This document shows positions 41,512 to 51,955 of a stretch of DNA of 64,000 bases, piece after piece. Each line of letters begins with the position of its first letter. Within the stretch, counting starts at the first letter, position 1. The position numbers were made by a program, and so were the translations under genes. The DNA is from Stropharia rugosoannulata (Eukaryota; Basidiomycota; Agaricomycetes; Agaricales; Strophariaceae), in contig JANCIK010000009.1 in assembly GCA_028532985.1 (NCBI GenBank), forward strand, positions 2,852,001-2,916,000, given 5' to 3'. The notes under the pieces are model-generated. The model worked only from the letters and a program-made list of their open reading frames with translations. It had not been told where the DNA came from and ran no database searches.

Positions 41512-44500
41512 CTATGGTCGAACTCCCATGTGAGAGCGACAGTAATCTACTTTAACTGCTGAGAGTGGTTTGGTGAGAATGTCAGCCACCTGTTGTGTTG
41601 TGGGTATAAACGAAGGTGTAATGACTCTGTTCTGTACAGCGTCAGCGTAGCCAGTAAAAACGAAGGTCGAGGTGCTTCATGCGTCCATGGTGCTCTGGGT
41701 TCTTCGATACACTGATAGCAGACTGATTGTCAATGTGCAGTGTGGAGGAACCGGAATCGTGTAGCCAAACTCGCGCAGAATGTTGCGCATCCAGGAGATC
41801 TCCTTGCCAGCCTCAACCGCAGCCACAAACTCAGCTTCAGTGGTAGAGAGCGTCACAATGCTCTGCAATTTGCTAGACCAGCTAATTGCACCACCAGCCA
41901 TGAGAACGACGTATCCTCCTGTAGAGCGCCCAGTGTCCTTGCAATCGCCGTGTGCAGCATCACAGTAAGTTGTGAACAGGTCTGTACCAAGTGAACCAGA
42001 GTAAACCAACTTGTACTCAAGTGTTCCTTTCAGATACTTGAACAAGTGCTTGACTGCTGTCCAATGCTGCGGTCCAGGATTGCTGTTGAAACGTGCGAGA
42101 TAGGACACAGTGTGTGCGATGTCAGGACGTGTCATTGTGGCGAGGTACTGGAGAGAACCGATGGCGCTGAGGTAGGGAACGCTTTGCATGAACTCAATGT
42201 CGTCGGAGCTGCTAGGTGCCATTGAATGAGTGAGGACAGTGCCAGCTGACATAGGAGTGGTGACAGGAATTGCATCTTGCATACTGTAACGTTCAAGCAT
42301 GTCCAGAATGAACTGGCGCTGGTGAAGCGAAATCTTGCGTTTGCTGCGATCCCTGCTGGTAATGCCAACACCTAATAGAAACTCCGTCGCACCAAGATCC
42401 CTGCATTTGAAGCGTGCACTGAGTTGCTTCACAGCACGGTCAATGGATGAAGTCGATTTGGACGCAAACGTGATGTCGTCAATGTAGATAGGCACGAAAA
42501 TGCGAACTGTGCCATCTGAGTAGATGTACACGGACCTGTCTGCTTCCACACGCTTGAAACCCATATCAGTGAGAACAGAGTGTAACTTCGTGTTCCACTG
42601 CCTAGCTGATTGCTTGAGACCGTAAAGCAACTTGCGCAGCTTGCAGACCTTGTTTGGTGTGCCTTCATGGAATCCGTCAGGCTGCAGCATGTAGATGTCC
42701 TCATCCAAGTCACCATTGGTGAATGCAGACGAAATGTCCACAGAGCGTAGCTCAAGGTCCTCTGCAGCTGCAATAGCCAGTATCATGTGCAAGGTTGCTG
42801 GACGGAAGGTGGGAGCAAAGACTGTGTAGTCGACTCCAGGACGCTGACTGTAGCCCTTTGCGACGATACGAGCCTTATAACGCTCCACAGTGCCATCTGC
42901 ATGACGTTTGACCTTGAAAACCCAACCAGAACCAATAGCCTTTGCACCGGGTGGCAAGTCAACGATTTCCCAAGTGTTGTTCTGCAACAGTGTGTTGTAC
43001 TCTGCGTTTGCTGCATCTCGCCATCTGTCTGCGTTGTCGCCCTTGAGTGCCTGCTTGTAGTTCTTGGGATCCGAGACAGTAGCAGCACCAGCAAACTGAA
43101 CCTCTTCCAAGCCTTTGTCAACAGTGTAACTGTCGAGTTCATCATTATCGAGGTCATCAGTCTCAGAAGGCGGCGTAGACGGCGGTAGATGTACAGCAGC
43201 AGGTTTGACTTTCCACCATTCACCAGGAGGTCGAGATTCACGTGTAGTGCGTCTCAGAGGCTCAGCAACGACTTTGGGTTCCACAGTAATGGGAGGTGCG
43301 AAAGTACGAGGCAGTTGGGGCACGTTTGGAGCAGAATGCTGATCTCGTCGAGTTGAGCATGTTGGTGTTTTCGACGATTGCGGAATGCGATGCGATGACT
43401 CCAACTTGGATGTGGTACTGTCAGACTCGTCTTTCGACGCCCTATCCGATGGTACTTGACTCGACTTGCTAGGACCAGTAGGTGGACCGGAATGCACATG
43501 TGATTTCCAAGAATGCGAATTGGGCAAAGTTGAGCACTTTGGTAAACTCGACGATTTCGCACTAGTGGTTAGTTTCTGCGAGTTGGGAGTAGGTGCATCG
43601 TGTTCCTCATCAGACGACGAGTCAGATGGTGCCGGTCCCGCCGAAGGAGGTGCAGTTGGTGTGTCCGAGTCATCAGTGTCCAAGTCAGGCAAATAGGCAG
43701 CAGTTGAATCCCCCCCAGAATCTGGCACATCTGAGAAGTGTGAAGGCATGCCCTTTGAAACAGGTTGATTGGTGAAGTGACCTTCAAACCAGGAAAGCTG
43801 CGTTCATCAAAGATAGCATGTTCCAAGATCACATACTTCTTAGTGGACAGATTGTAGAACTGCCAGCCTTTGTAGCCTGTTGGATAACCAATGAAGATGC
43901 ACTTCTCAATGTGTGGTTGCAGTGACTTGTGTTTGTCTCTCTGCACAAAGATGTACGCAGCACAACCAAAAACACGGACATGGCTCATGTCGGGTTTCTT
44001 GCCATGCCATGCAGTGTAGGGCACAGAGTCAGTCAGAGACGACGTAGGTAGCCTGTTCCACACATTAATGTAAGCAAACACTGCAAGTCGCCAAAACGAG
44101 AGTGGGAGCTTTGCCTCTACGAGCATTGCAGTGACGTGCTCAGCAATAGTGCGATTGGCGTGTTCAGCAACACCATTCTGCTGGGGCCGATTGCGTGTGC
44201 TGTGGCGCCTGTGAATGCTGCATTGCTCCATAAACTGTATGAACTCGTTTGACATGTATTCACCAGCCTTGTCATCCTGCATAGCCTTGATTTTCGCGTT
44301 CAGCTGATTCTCCGCATATGACTTGTACACCTTGAATGCATCAAATGCGTCCGACTTGCGCTTCAGGAACATGACAGCATGCAGGTGAGTGCAGTCGTCG
44401 ATGAATGTTATCCAGTAGCGATGTCCCTCAGGCGTAGGCACTGAGAGCGGACCATGCAAGTCAGAATGCACCAATTCAAGTGGTTTCGTCGATTTGCGAG

Positions 44501-45503
44501 TTGAGCTCGGAAATGTGCCAGATGTCATCTTGCCAGCTAAGCATGGTTCGCAAATTGGATCTGGCTGCTCTTTCGACGTTACGAGCATGCCAGTGACCAG
44601 ATCCTTCGAAAGCAGCTTGTTAATGTGTGCATGGCTGTGATGTCCGCAACGACGATGCCAGAGCTCTGCATTGAGGGGTAGAGTGGACGATGACGAAGCA
44701 GAGCACACAGATTCGCAAATGGGACGAGTGAGACCATCCAGAATAGCAGAGTGCGAGGCATTGATAGTTGCAGTGAAGATGGTCTTGCCAGAGTGGTTGA
44801 AGTACATCTTGGCTGCATCAATCTCAATCAGGATGCCAGAGCTCTTGGTGAGGTACAGGCATGCAAGCAGATTGTTGCGCAACTTGGGGACATGCAGAAC
44901 GCGTTTGATGACTACAGCGTCCGCTTTCTTGCCATTGATGACTGGATGGAACACCACATTGCCAACACCCTCAGAGTAGACGATAGAATCATCTGCAAGA
45001 CGAATTGGGACACAGTGAGGTTTGTACTCCACAATCCAGTCTCTATGAGGCGTCATATGGCTAGTTGCACCTGTATCTGCGAGCCAGTCGAAATCATTGC
45101 CTTGTGCGTCACCCATAGCAAGTGCAGACGCAAAACCTGCATACTCCACGATTTGCGACGTCTCCTCTGCTGGGGCCGAAGCAGAGTGTGCCATTTGACC
45201 AATAGCTGCCAGAGTCGACCACATGCTAACTGGGTCATGCAGAATGTGAGCCAAGTGTGATTTGAGCTCGTTCTGAACATGACTGTGGATGTAGCCAGCA
45301 GCAGCAGTCGACTTGCTTGTCCATATGTCGTGTGCCTCGATCTCAGCCATAGACGGCGTAAGAGAGAGCACAGGACGCTTGCATTCACCTGTAACCAGAC
45401 GCCATAGCTCCTGAGAGCGTAACCATGCTTTCATGTTGCAAGACCAGAGTTGGTAGTTGGCAGTGCTCAGTTTGTCAAACTGAGGTGTTGCAAAGAAACT
45501 CAT
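41512..45503 (-). pseudogene. FL3 gag-pol polyprotein, frameshifted
   Basis: The first frame (43569-45614) contains gag, protease, GAG-pre-integrase and integrase; the conserved gag Met is at 45503, although the frame is open to an upstream Met at 45614. A G lost near 43,757 shifts to 41677-43749 (linker, RT, RNase H). A 3-bp loss near 42,823 removes Glu from VDYTEVF without shifting. The GGAGG loss near 41,746 scrambles the RNase H end, and an extra base lies near 41,644. Confidence 0.87.
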
Positions 45504-45721
45504 GGTTGCAGGTGAAGCGAAGTGGTGATAGACGTGATGTGGTATGAGGTGGTAGCTGAGAGTGGCGCAAACGATGTGGCAAAGTTGCGAGGCGAGCTGG
45601 GCTGAAATGCACAAGCAGTGGACAGGACACTTGCAGTATCACAATTAGGCCGAGTTGAGCACTTGCAGTAAAACGTCGATTGCACGAGCAGCAGTGAACC
45701 GATTGACACAAGACTGTGCAA
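45500..45721 (-). CDS. Upstream ORF in FL3 leader
   Basis: 73-codon version of the leader frame, starting MHSLVSIGS, with substitutions relative to FL1 (FTARAF to STACAF) but an unbroken frame and the same ATGA overlap with the gag start at 45503. Confidence 0.35.
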   Translation of the reverse strand: MHSLVSIGSLLLVQSTFYCKCSTRPNCDTASVLSTACAFQPSSPRNFATSFAPLSATTSYHITSITTSLHLQP

Positions 45722-46204
45722 GAGGGTAGTTCAACACTGCGGAACGTGTGCGATTGAGTTGTGCGAACGACTGTGACGATGTGCTAGTGCAGTGAGCAAA
45801 ACTGTTTCAGAGTGTCAATTGGACGGAGTTGAGCACTCTGGTGAAGAACAGTGAATTGCAAGTGAACAGCTGAGTGTGATAACCTGCAAGTGTGCAAGTG
45901 ACGAGAGGCACGTGTAACGATGAGGTCCTCGAAAGAACCACGTGTTTCGACGATCAGGAGAGCCCGGGGAGCGAAGTCTCTGGTGAACACCAAGAGAGTG
46001 CTATTGACCTAAAACCAAAAGAAGCGGATTGCTCGATAACCGTGCAAGCTGGTGGAACGCAGGTGGTACCAGAACGACGGTCGTGACGTGGCAGTCGTGC
46101 TCACGAAAAAACGAGGCAAAACGAACGACGATGAGTGTTAGGTTAAGTACCAAGCCACTCAGTGGAGAAAGGACAGTAGAGTAGTGATGAGTAGGATGCT
46201 CAGA

Positions 46205-46221
46205 GCGCAGGGCTCATAACC
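46205..46221 (-). promoter_or_regulatory. Primer-binding site of FL3
   Basis: 17-nt initiator tRNA-Met anticodon-arm match next to LTR M, unchanged although the surrounding leader has diverged. Confidence 0.8.
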
Positions 46222-46425
46222 TGTTCAAAGCAGACTGCTTACAGGCGCAGAGAGCGAACCTAACTCACACAGGGATGGTGGTGGTAAGAGATTAAGAGGC
46301 ATCTACACTAGTACATGCCTTATATACTACCATAAGCGAGATTAACTATATATGGAGCGTACTAATTATAGTACACGATATCTAATCTACTGCTGATGGT
46401 CAGTCCAATCCTATGTAATCTAACA
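46222..46425 (-). repeat. Copia LTR M (204 bp, 5' LTR of FL3)
   Basis: Ends GAACA like LTR I but has the array-type dyad loop and its own changes (AGGGATGG, GTACACGA). Followed on the right by CTCGG at 46426-46430, one end of the inverted segment. Confidence 0.92.
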
Positions 46426-46444
46426 CTCGGAGGGTGTTGGCAAT

Positions 46445-48751
46445 GTGGTGTTCCATCCGGTCATCAATGGCAAGAAAGCAGATGCAGTAGTCATCAAACG
46501 CGTTCTGCATGTCCCCAAGTTGCACAACAACCTGCTTGCATGCCTTTACCTCACCAAGCGCTCCGGCATCTTGATTGAGATCGATGCAAAGAAGATGTAC
46601 TTCAACTGCTCTGGCAAGACCATCTTCACTGCAACCATCAATGCATCGCACTCTGCCATTCTGGATGGTCTCACTCGTCCCATTTGCGAATCTGTGTGCT
46701 CTGCTTCGTCATCGTCCACTCTACCCCTCAATGCAGAGCTCTGGCATCGTCGTTGCGGACATCACAGCCATGCACACATCAACAAGCTGCTTTCGAAGGA
46801 TCTGGTCACTGGCATGCTCGTAACATCGAAAGAGCAGCCAGATCCGATTTGCGAACCATGCTTAGCTGGCAAGATGACATCTGGCACATTTCCGAGCTCA
46901 ACTTGCAAATCGACGAAACCACTTGAATTGGTGCATTCTGACTTGCATGGTCCGCTCTCAGTGCCTACGCCTGAGGGACATCGCTACTGGATAACATTCA
47001 TCGACGACTGCACTCACCTGCATGCTGTCATGTTCCTGAAGCGCAAGTCGGACGCATTTGATGCATTCAAGGTGTACAAGGCATATGCAGAGAATCAGCT
47101 AAATGCGAAAATCAAGGCAATGCAGGATGACAAGGCTGGTGAATACATGTCAAACGAGTTCATACAGTTTATGGAGCAATGCAGCATTCACAGGCGCCAC
47201 AGCACACGCAATCGGCCCCAGCAGAATGGTGTTGCTGAACACGCCAATCGCACTATTGCTGAGCACGTCACTGCAATGCTCGTAGAGGCAAAGCTCCCAC
47301 TCTCGTTTTGGCGACTTGCAGTGTTTGCTTACATTCACGTGTGGAACAGGCTACCTACGTCGTCTCTGACTGACTCTGTGCCCTACACTGCATGGCATGG
47401 CAAGAAACCCGACATGAGCCATGTCCGTGTTTTCACCGAAGTCTTTACTCCCACCTTCCGTCCAGCAACCTTGCGCATGATACTGGCTATTCCAGCTGCA
47501 GAAGACCTCGAGCTACGCTCTGTGGACATCTCGTCTGCATTCACCAATGGTGACTTGGATGAGGACATCTACATGCTGCAGCCTGACGGATTCCATGAAG
47601 GCACACCAAACAAGGTCTGCAAGCTGCGCAAGTCGCTTTACGGTCTCAAGCAATCAGCTAGGCAGTGGAACACGAAGTTACACTCTGTTCTCACAGATAT
47701 GGGTTTCAAGCGTGTGGAAGCAGACAGGTCCGTGTACATCTACTCAGATGGCACAGTTCGCATTTTCGTGCCTATCTACATTGACGACATCACGTTTGCG
47801 TCCAAATCGACTTCATCCATTGACCGTGCTGTGAAGCAACTCAGTGCACGCTTCAAATGCAGGGATCTTGGTGCGACGGAGTTTCTATTAGGTGTTGGCA
47901 TTACCAGCAGGGATCGCAGCAAACGCAAGATTTCGCTTCACCAGCGCCAGTTCATTCTGGACATGCTTGAACGTTACAGTATGCAAGATGCAATTCCTGT
48001 CACCACTCCTATGTCAGCTGGCACTGTCCTCACTCATTCAATGGCACCTAGCAGCTCCGACGACATTGAGTTCATGCAAAGCGTTCCCTACCTCAGCACC
48101 ATCGGTTCTCTCCAGTACCTCGCCACAATGACACGTCCTGACATCGCACACACTGTGTCCTATCTCGCACGTTTCAACAGCAATCCTGGACCGCAGCATT
48201 GGACAGCAGTCAAGCACTTGTTCAAGTATCTGAAAGGAACACTTGAGTACAAGTTGGTTTACTCTGGTTCACTTGGTACAGACCTGTTCACAACTTACTG
48301 TGATGCTGCACACGGCGATTGCAAGGACACTGGGCGCTCTACAGGAGGATACGTCGTTCTCATGGCTGGTGGTGCAATTAGCTGGTCTAGCAAATTGCAG
48401 AGCATTGTGACGCTCTCTACCACTGAAGCTGAGTTTGTGGCTGCGGTTGAGGCTGGCAAGGAGATCTCCTGGATGCGCAACATTCTGCGCGAGTTTGGCT
48501 ACACGATTCCGGTTCCCTCCACACTGCACATTGACAATCAGTCTGCTATCAGTGTATCGAAGAACCCAGAGCACCATGGACGCATGAAGCACCTCGACCT
48601 TCGTTTTTACTGGCTACGCGACGCTGTACAGAACAGAGTCATTACACCTTCGTTTATACCCACAACACAACAGGTGGCTGACATTCTCACCAAACCACTC
48701 TCAGCAGTTAAAGTAGATTACTGTCGCTCTCACATGGGAGTTCGACCATAG
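46445..48751 (+). CDS. Inverted copia pol with in-frame INT-RT deletion
   Basis: 768 codons on the plus strand: end of protease region (VVFHPVINGKK), GAG-pre-integrase with the HHCC finger (LWHRRCGHH..CEPCLAGK), integrase core with D, D and E, then HVRVF joined directly to TEVFTPTF, RT with YIDD, and complete RNase H ending MGVRP. The joint removes what would be residues 208-588 of the 1026-codon pol (linker and the first part of RT) without shifting the frame. GAG-pre-integrase and integrase are of the CpG-rich type. The true N-terminus is missing; it lies inverted at 48,998-49,529. Confidence 0.88.
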   Translation: MVFHPVINGKKADAVVIKRVLHVPKLHNNLLACLYLTKRSGILIEIDAKKMYFNCSGKTIFTATINASHSAILDGLTRPICESVCSASSSSTLPLNAELWHRRCGHHSHAHINKLLSKDLVTGMLVTSKEQPDPICEPCLAGKMTSGTFPSSTCKSTKPLELVHSDLHGPLSVPTPEGHRYWITFIDDCTHLHAVMFLKRKSDAFDAFKVYKAYAENQLNAKIKAMQDDKAGEYMSNEFIQFMEQCSIHRRHSTRNRPQQNGVAEHANRTIAEHVTAMLVEAKLPLSFWRLAVFAYIHVWNRLPTSSLTDSVPYTAWHGKKPDMSHVRVFTEVFTPTFRPATLRMILAIPAAEDLELRSVDISSAFTNGDLDEDIYMLQPDGFHEGTPNKVCKLRKSLYGLKQSARQWNTKLHSVLTDMGFKRVEADRSVYIYSDGTVRIFVPIYIDDITFASKSTSSIDRAVKQLSARFKCRDLGATEFLLGVGITSRDRSKRKISLHQRQFILDMLERYSMQDAIPVTTPMSAGTVLTHSMAPSSSDDIEFMQSVPYLSTIGSLQYLATMTRPDIAHTVSYLARFNSNPGPQHWTAVKHLFKYLKGTLEYKLVYSGSLGTDLFTTYCDAAHGDCKDTGRSTGGYVVLMAGGAISWSSKLQSIVTLSTTEAEFVAAVEAGKEISWMRNILREFGYTIPVPSTLHIDNQSAISVSKNPEHHGRMKHLDLRFYWLRDAVQNRVITPSFIPTTQQVADILTKPLSAVKVDYCRSHMGVRP

Positions 48752-48793
48752 TGTATATACTGTAGTATAGAGACTGCCTTGGTCACGGGGGAG

Positions 48794-48997
48794 TGTTAGA
48801 TTACATAGGATTGGACTGACCATCAGCAGTAGATTAGATATCGCGTACTATAATTAGTACGCTCCATATATAGTTAATCTCGCTTATGGTAGTATATAAG
48901 GCATGTACTAGTGTAGATGCATCTTGATCTCTTACCACCACCATCTCTGTGTGAGTTAGGTTCGCTCTCTGCGCCTGTAAGCAGTCTGCTTTCAACA
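48794..48997 (+). repeat. Copia LTR N (204 bp, plus orientation)
   Basis: 3' LTR of the inverted segment, directly after the purine tract (CACGGGGGAG). Array-type sequence ending CAACA, followed by CCGAG at 48998-49002. Confidence 0.92.
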
Positions 48998-49529
48998 CCG
49001 AGTAGACAATAGAATCATCTGCGAGACGAATTGGGACACAGTGGGGCTCGTACTCCACAATCCAGTCTCGATGAGGTGTCATATGGCTAGTTGCACCTGT
49101 ATCTGCGAGCCAGTCGAAATCGTTGCCTTGTGCATCACCCGTAGCAAGTGCAGACGCAAAACCTGCATACTCCACGATTTGCGACGTCTCCTGTGCTGGG
49201 GGCAAAGCAAAGTGTGCCATTTGACCAATAGCTGCCAGAGTTGACCACATGCTAACTGGGTCATGCAGAATGTGAGCCAAGTGTGATTTGAGCTCGTTCT
49301 GAACATGACTGTGGATGTAGCCAGCAGCAGCAGTCGACTTGCTTGTCCATATGTCGTGTGCCTCGATCTCAGCCATAGACGGCGTGAGAGAGAGCACAGG
49401 ACACTTGCATTCACCTGTGACCAAACACCATAGCTCCTGAGAGCGTAACCATGCTTTCATGTTGCAAGACCAGAGTTGATAGTTGGCAGTGCTCAGTTTG
49501 TCAAACTGAGGTGTTGCAATGAAACTCAT
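48998..49529 (-). pseudogene. 5' part of gag-protease cut off by inversion
   Basis: Gag-like N-terminus from Met at 49529 (MSFIATPQFDKL) through the protease DTGATS motif and RLADDSIVYS, stopping at the inversion edge; the frame then runs into LTR N and ends at 48834. Gag is the same short form without a zinc knuckle. An in-frame Met at 49640 gives a longer form, as in FL3. Confidence 0.82.
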
Positions 49530-49747
49530 GATTGCAGGTGAAGCGAAGTGGTGAACGACGTGATGTGGTATGAGGTGGTAGCTGAGAATGGCACAAACGA
49601 TGTGGCAAAGTTGCAAGACGAGCTGGGCTGAAATGCACAAGCAGTGGGCAGAACACTTGCAGTATCACAATTAGGCCGAGTTGAGCACTTGCAGTAAAAC
49701 GTCGATTGCACGAGCAGCACTGAACTGCTTGACACGAGACTGTGCAA
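49526..49747 (-). CDS. Upstream ORF in fourth leader
   Basis: 73-codon leader frame beginning MHSLVSSSS, with its stop overlapping the gag ATG at 49529. It is the most divergent of the four versions and still open. Confidence 0.35.
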   Translation of the reverse strand: MHSLVSSSSVLLVQSTFYCKCSTRPNCDTASVLPTACAFQPSSSCNFATSFVPFSATTSYHITSFTTSLHLQS

Positions 49748-50230
49748 GAGGGTAGTTCAACGATGCGGAACGTGTGTGATCGAGTTGTGCGAACGACAGT
49801 GACGATGTGCTAGTGCAGTGAGCAAAACTGTTTCAGAGTGTCAATTGGACGGAGTTGAGCACTCTGGTGAAGAACAGTGTATTGCAAGTGAACAGCTGAG
49901 TGTGATAACCTGCAAGTGTGCAAGTGACGAGAGGCACGTGTAACGATGAGGTCCTCGAAAGAACCACGTGTTTCGACGATCAGGAGAGCCCGGGGAGCGA
50001 AGTCTCTGGTGAACACCAAGAGACTGCTATTGACCTAAAACCAAAAGAAGCGGATTGCTCGATAACCGTGCAAGCTGGTGTAACGCAGGTGGTACCAGAA
50101 CGATGGTCGTGACGTGGCAGTCGTGCTCACCAAAAAACGAGGCAAAACGAACGACGATGAGTGTTAGGTTGAGTACCAAGCCACTCAGTGGAGAAAGGAC
50201 AGTAGAGTAGTGATGAGTAGGATGCTCAGA

Positions 50231-50247
50231 GCGCAGGGCTCATAACC
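50231..50247 (-). promoter_or_regulatory. Primer-binding site of split element
   Basis: The same 17 nt matching the initiator tRNA-Met anticodon arm, next to LTR O. Confidence 0.8.
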
Positions 50248-50451
50248 TGTTCAAAGCAGACTGCTTACAGGCGCAGAGAGCGAACCTAACTCACACAGAG
50301 ATGGTGGTGGTAAGAGATTGAGAGGCATCTACACTAGTACATGCCTTATATACTACCATAAGCGAGATTAACTATATATGGAGCGTACTAAATATAGTAC
50401 GCGATATCTAATCTACTGCTGATGGTCAGTCCAATCCTATGTAATCTAACA
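50248..50451 (-). repeat. Copia LTR O (204 bp, 5' LTR of split element)
   Basis: GAACA-ending LTR like I and K. On its right the sequence leaves the copia family. Confidence 0.92.
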
Positions 50452-50615
50452 GCATCATGTCAGAAAAGCTAGAGGAGGCTCCTTACTCTGTGATGGCCGA
50501 AGCACCCAGTATGGTTCACCATGCACTGCACCTAAAGGCTTTGTCCGAACCCCTTCTGGTGATGAGACCTGGAAAGCCCCAACAGTCACTCATCATGCAC
50601 CATTTAAGGACGGGG
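50452..50615. other. Non-copia spacer inside the cluster
   Basis: About 164 bp between LTR O and the next copia fragment that match no other part of the window. No convincing gene; a plus-strand frame starting at 50457 runs through it into antisense pol. It may be a remnant of host sequence or filler captured at a rearrangement. Confidence 0.5.
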
Positions 50616-51733
50616 GAACCAGTGGTTGGACTGGAATGCACATGCAATTTCACAGAATGCGAATTAGGCAAAGTTGAGCACTTTGGTAAACTCGACGATT
50701 TCGCGCCAGTGGTCGGTTTCTGCGAGTTGGGAGTAGGTGCATCGTGTTCGTCGTCAGACGACGAGTCAGATGGTGCTGGTCCCGCCGAAGGAGGTGCAGT
50801 TGGTGTGTCCGAGTCATCAGTGTCCAAGTCAGGCAAATAGGCAGCAGTTGAATCCCCCCCAGAATCTGGCACATCTGAGAAGTGTGAAGGCATGCCCTTT
50901 GGAAACAGGTTGATTGGTGAAGTGACCTTCAAACCAGGAAAGCTGCGTTCATCAAAGATAGCATGTTCCAAGATCACATACTTCTTAGTGGACAGATTGT
51001 AGAACTGCCAGCCTTTGTAGCCTGTTGGATAACCAATGAAGATGCACTTCTCAATGTGTGGTTGCAGTGACTTGTGTTTGTCTCTCTGCACAAAGATGTA
51101 CGCAGCACAACCAAAAACACGGACATGGCTCATGTCGGGTTTCTTGCCATGCCATGCAGTGTAGGGCACAGAGTCAGTCAGAGACGACGTAGGTAGCCTG
51201 TTCCACACATTAATGTAAGCAAACACTGCAAGTCGCCAAAACAAGAGTGGGAGCTTTGCCTCTACAAGCATTGCAGTGATGTGCTCAGCAATAGTGCGAT
51301 TGGCACGTTCAGCAACACCATTCTGCTGAGGCCGATTGCATGTGCTGTGGCGCCTGTGAATGCTGCATTGCTCCATAAACTGTATAAACTCATTTGACAT
51401 GTATTCGCCAGCCTTGTCATCCTGCATAGCCTTGATTTTCGCATTCAGCTGATTCTCTGCATATGCCTTGTACACCTTGAATGCATCAAATGCGTCCGAC
51501 TTGCGCTTCAGGAACATGACAGCATGCAGATGAGTGCAGTTGTCGATGAATGTGATCCAGTAGCAATGTCCCTCAGGCGTAGGCACTGAGAGCAGACCAT
51601 GCAAGTCAGAATGCACCAATTCCAGCAGTTTGGTTGATTTGCGAGTTGAGCTCAGAAATGTGCCAGATGTCATCTTGCCAGCTAAGCATGGTTCACAAAT
51701 CGGATCTGGTTGCTCTTTCGATGTTACAAGCAT
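50616..51733 (-). pseudogene. Copia unit 16: integrase half of a split element
   Basis: GAG-pre-integrase tail, integrase and the first part of the linker, array-type in sequence, ending in HVHSSPTTG. The frame then runs into the spacer and stops at 50516. The PTTG variant recurs only in the plus-strand fragment starting at 51,955, which begins at the same linker position, so the two look like halves of one older element. Confidence 0.82.
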
Positions 51734-51822
51734 GCCAGTGACCAGGTCCTTGGAAAGCAGCTTGTTGATGTGTGCATGGCTATGATGTCTGCATCGACGA
51801 TGCCAGAGTTCTGCATTGAGTG

Positions 51823-51955
51823 TGTTGAAAGCAGACTGCTTACAGGCGCAGAGAGCGAACCTAACTCACACAGAGATGGTGGTGGTAAGAGATTAAGAGG
51901 CATCTACACTAGTACATGCCTGATATACTACCGTAAGCGAGATTAACTATATATG
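51823..51955 (-). repeat. Copia LTR P, truncated
   Basis: First 133 bp, on the plus strand, of an array-like LTR with private changes (TGATATACTACCGTAAG). It stops at ATATATG and is joined to plus-strand pol, so its TGTTAG end is missing. Confidence 0.85.

Larger units (their letters stand above)
26824..46425 (-). repeat. Higher-order repeat, period about 7.32 kb
   Basis: Matching landmarks recur at 7324 bp (30858 to 38182; 31577 to 38901; 33852 to 41176) and again at about 7321 bp (38901 to 46222). Each full period, 31781-39104 and 39105-46425, is a doubly truncated unit plus a longer element; 26824-31780 is the element part of a preceding period. Shared odd junctions, such as LTR fused to RT at 31781 and 39105, show that the composite was duplicated as a block. 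Confidence 0.88.
41266..46425 (-). mobile_element. Longer copia element FL3
   Basis: Third copy: 5' LTR 46222-46425, PBS 46205-46221, gag-pol from 45503, 3' LTR 41266-41469. Its leader and gag-proximal part differ from FL1 and FL2 at many sites, so the 5' end is an older or distinct lineage joined to the same pol. On its right lies CTCGG and then plus-strand copia sequence. Confidence 0.9.
46426..49002 (+). other. Inverted segment bounded by CTCGG and CCGAG
   Basis: The segment runs against the orientation of both flanks and is bounded by 5-bp inverted repeats (46426-46430 and 48998-49002). Flipping it would place TACTCGG from 48,998 onward before AGGGTGTTGG, which continues the protease reading frame (IVYS then EGVGN). 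That predicts one former minus-strand element running from LTR O (50,451) through gag and pol to LTR N. Confidence 0.7.

Noticed and set aside
50457..50840. 127-codon plus-strand frame starting in the spacer
   Set aside because: Most of it is the antisense of pol linker seen in all units (CELGKVEHFGKL), so it is a chimera of spacer and antisense sequence.
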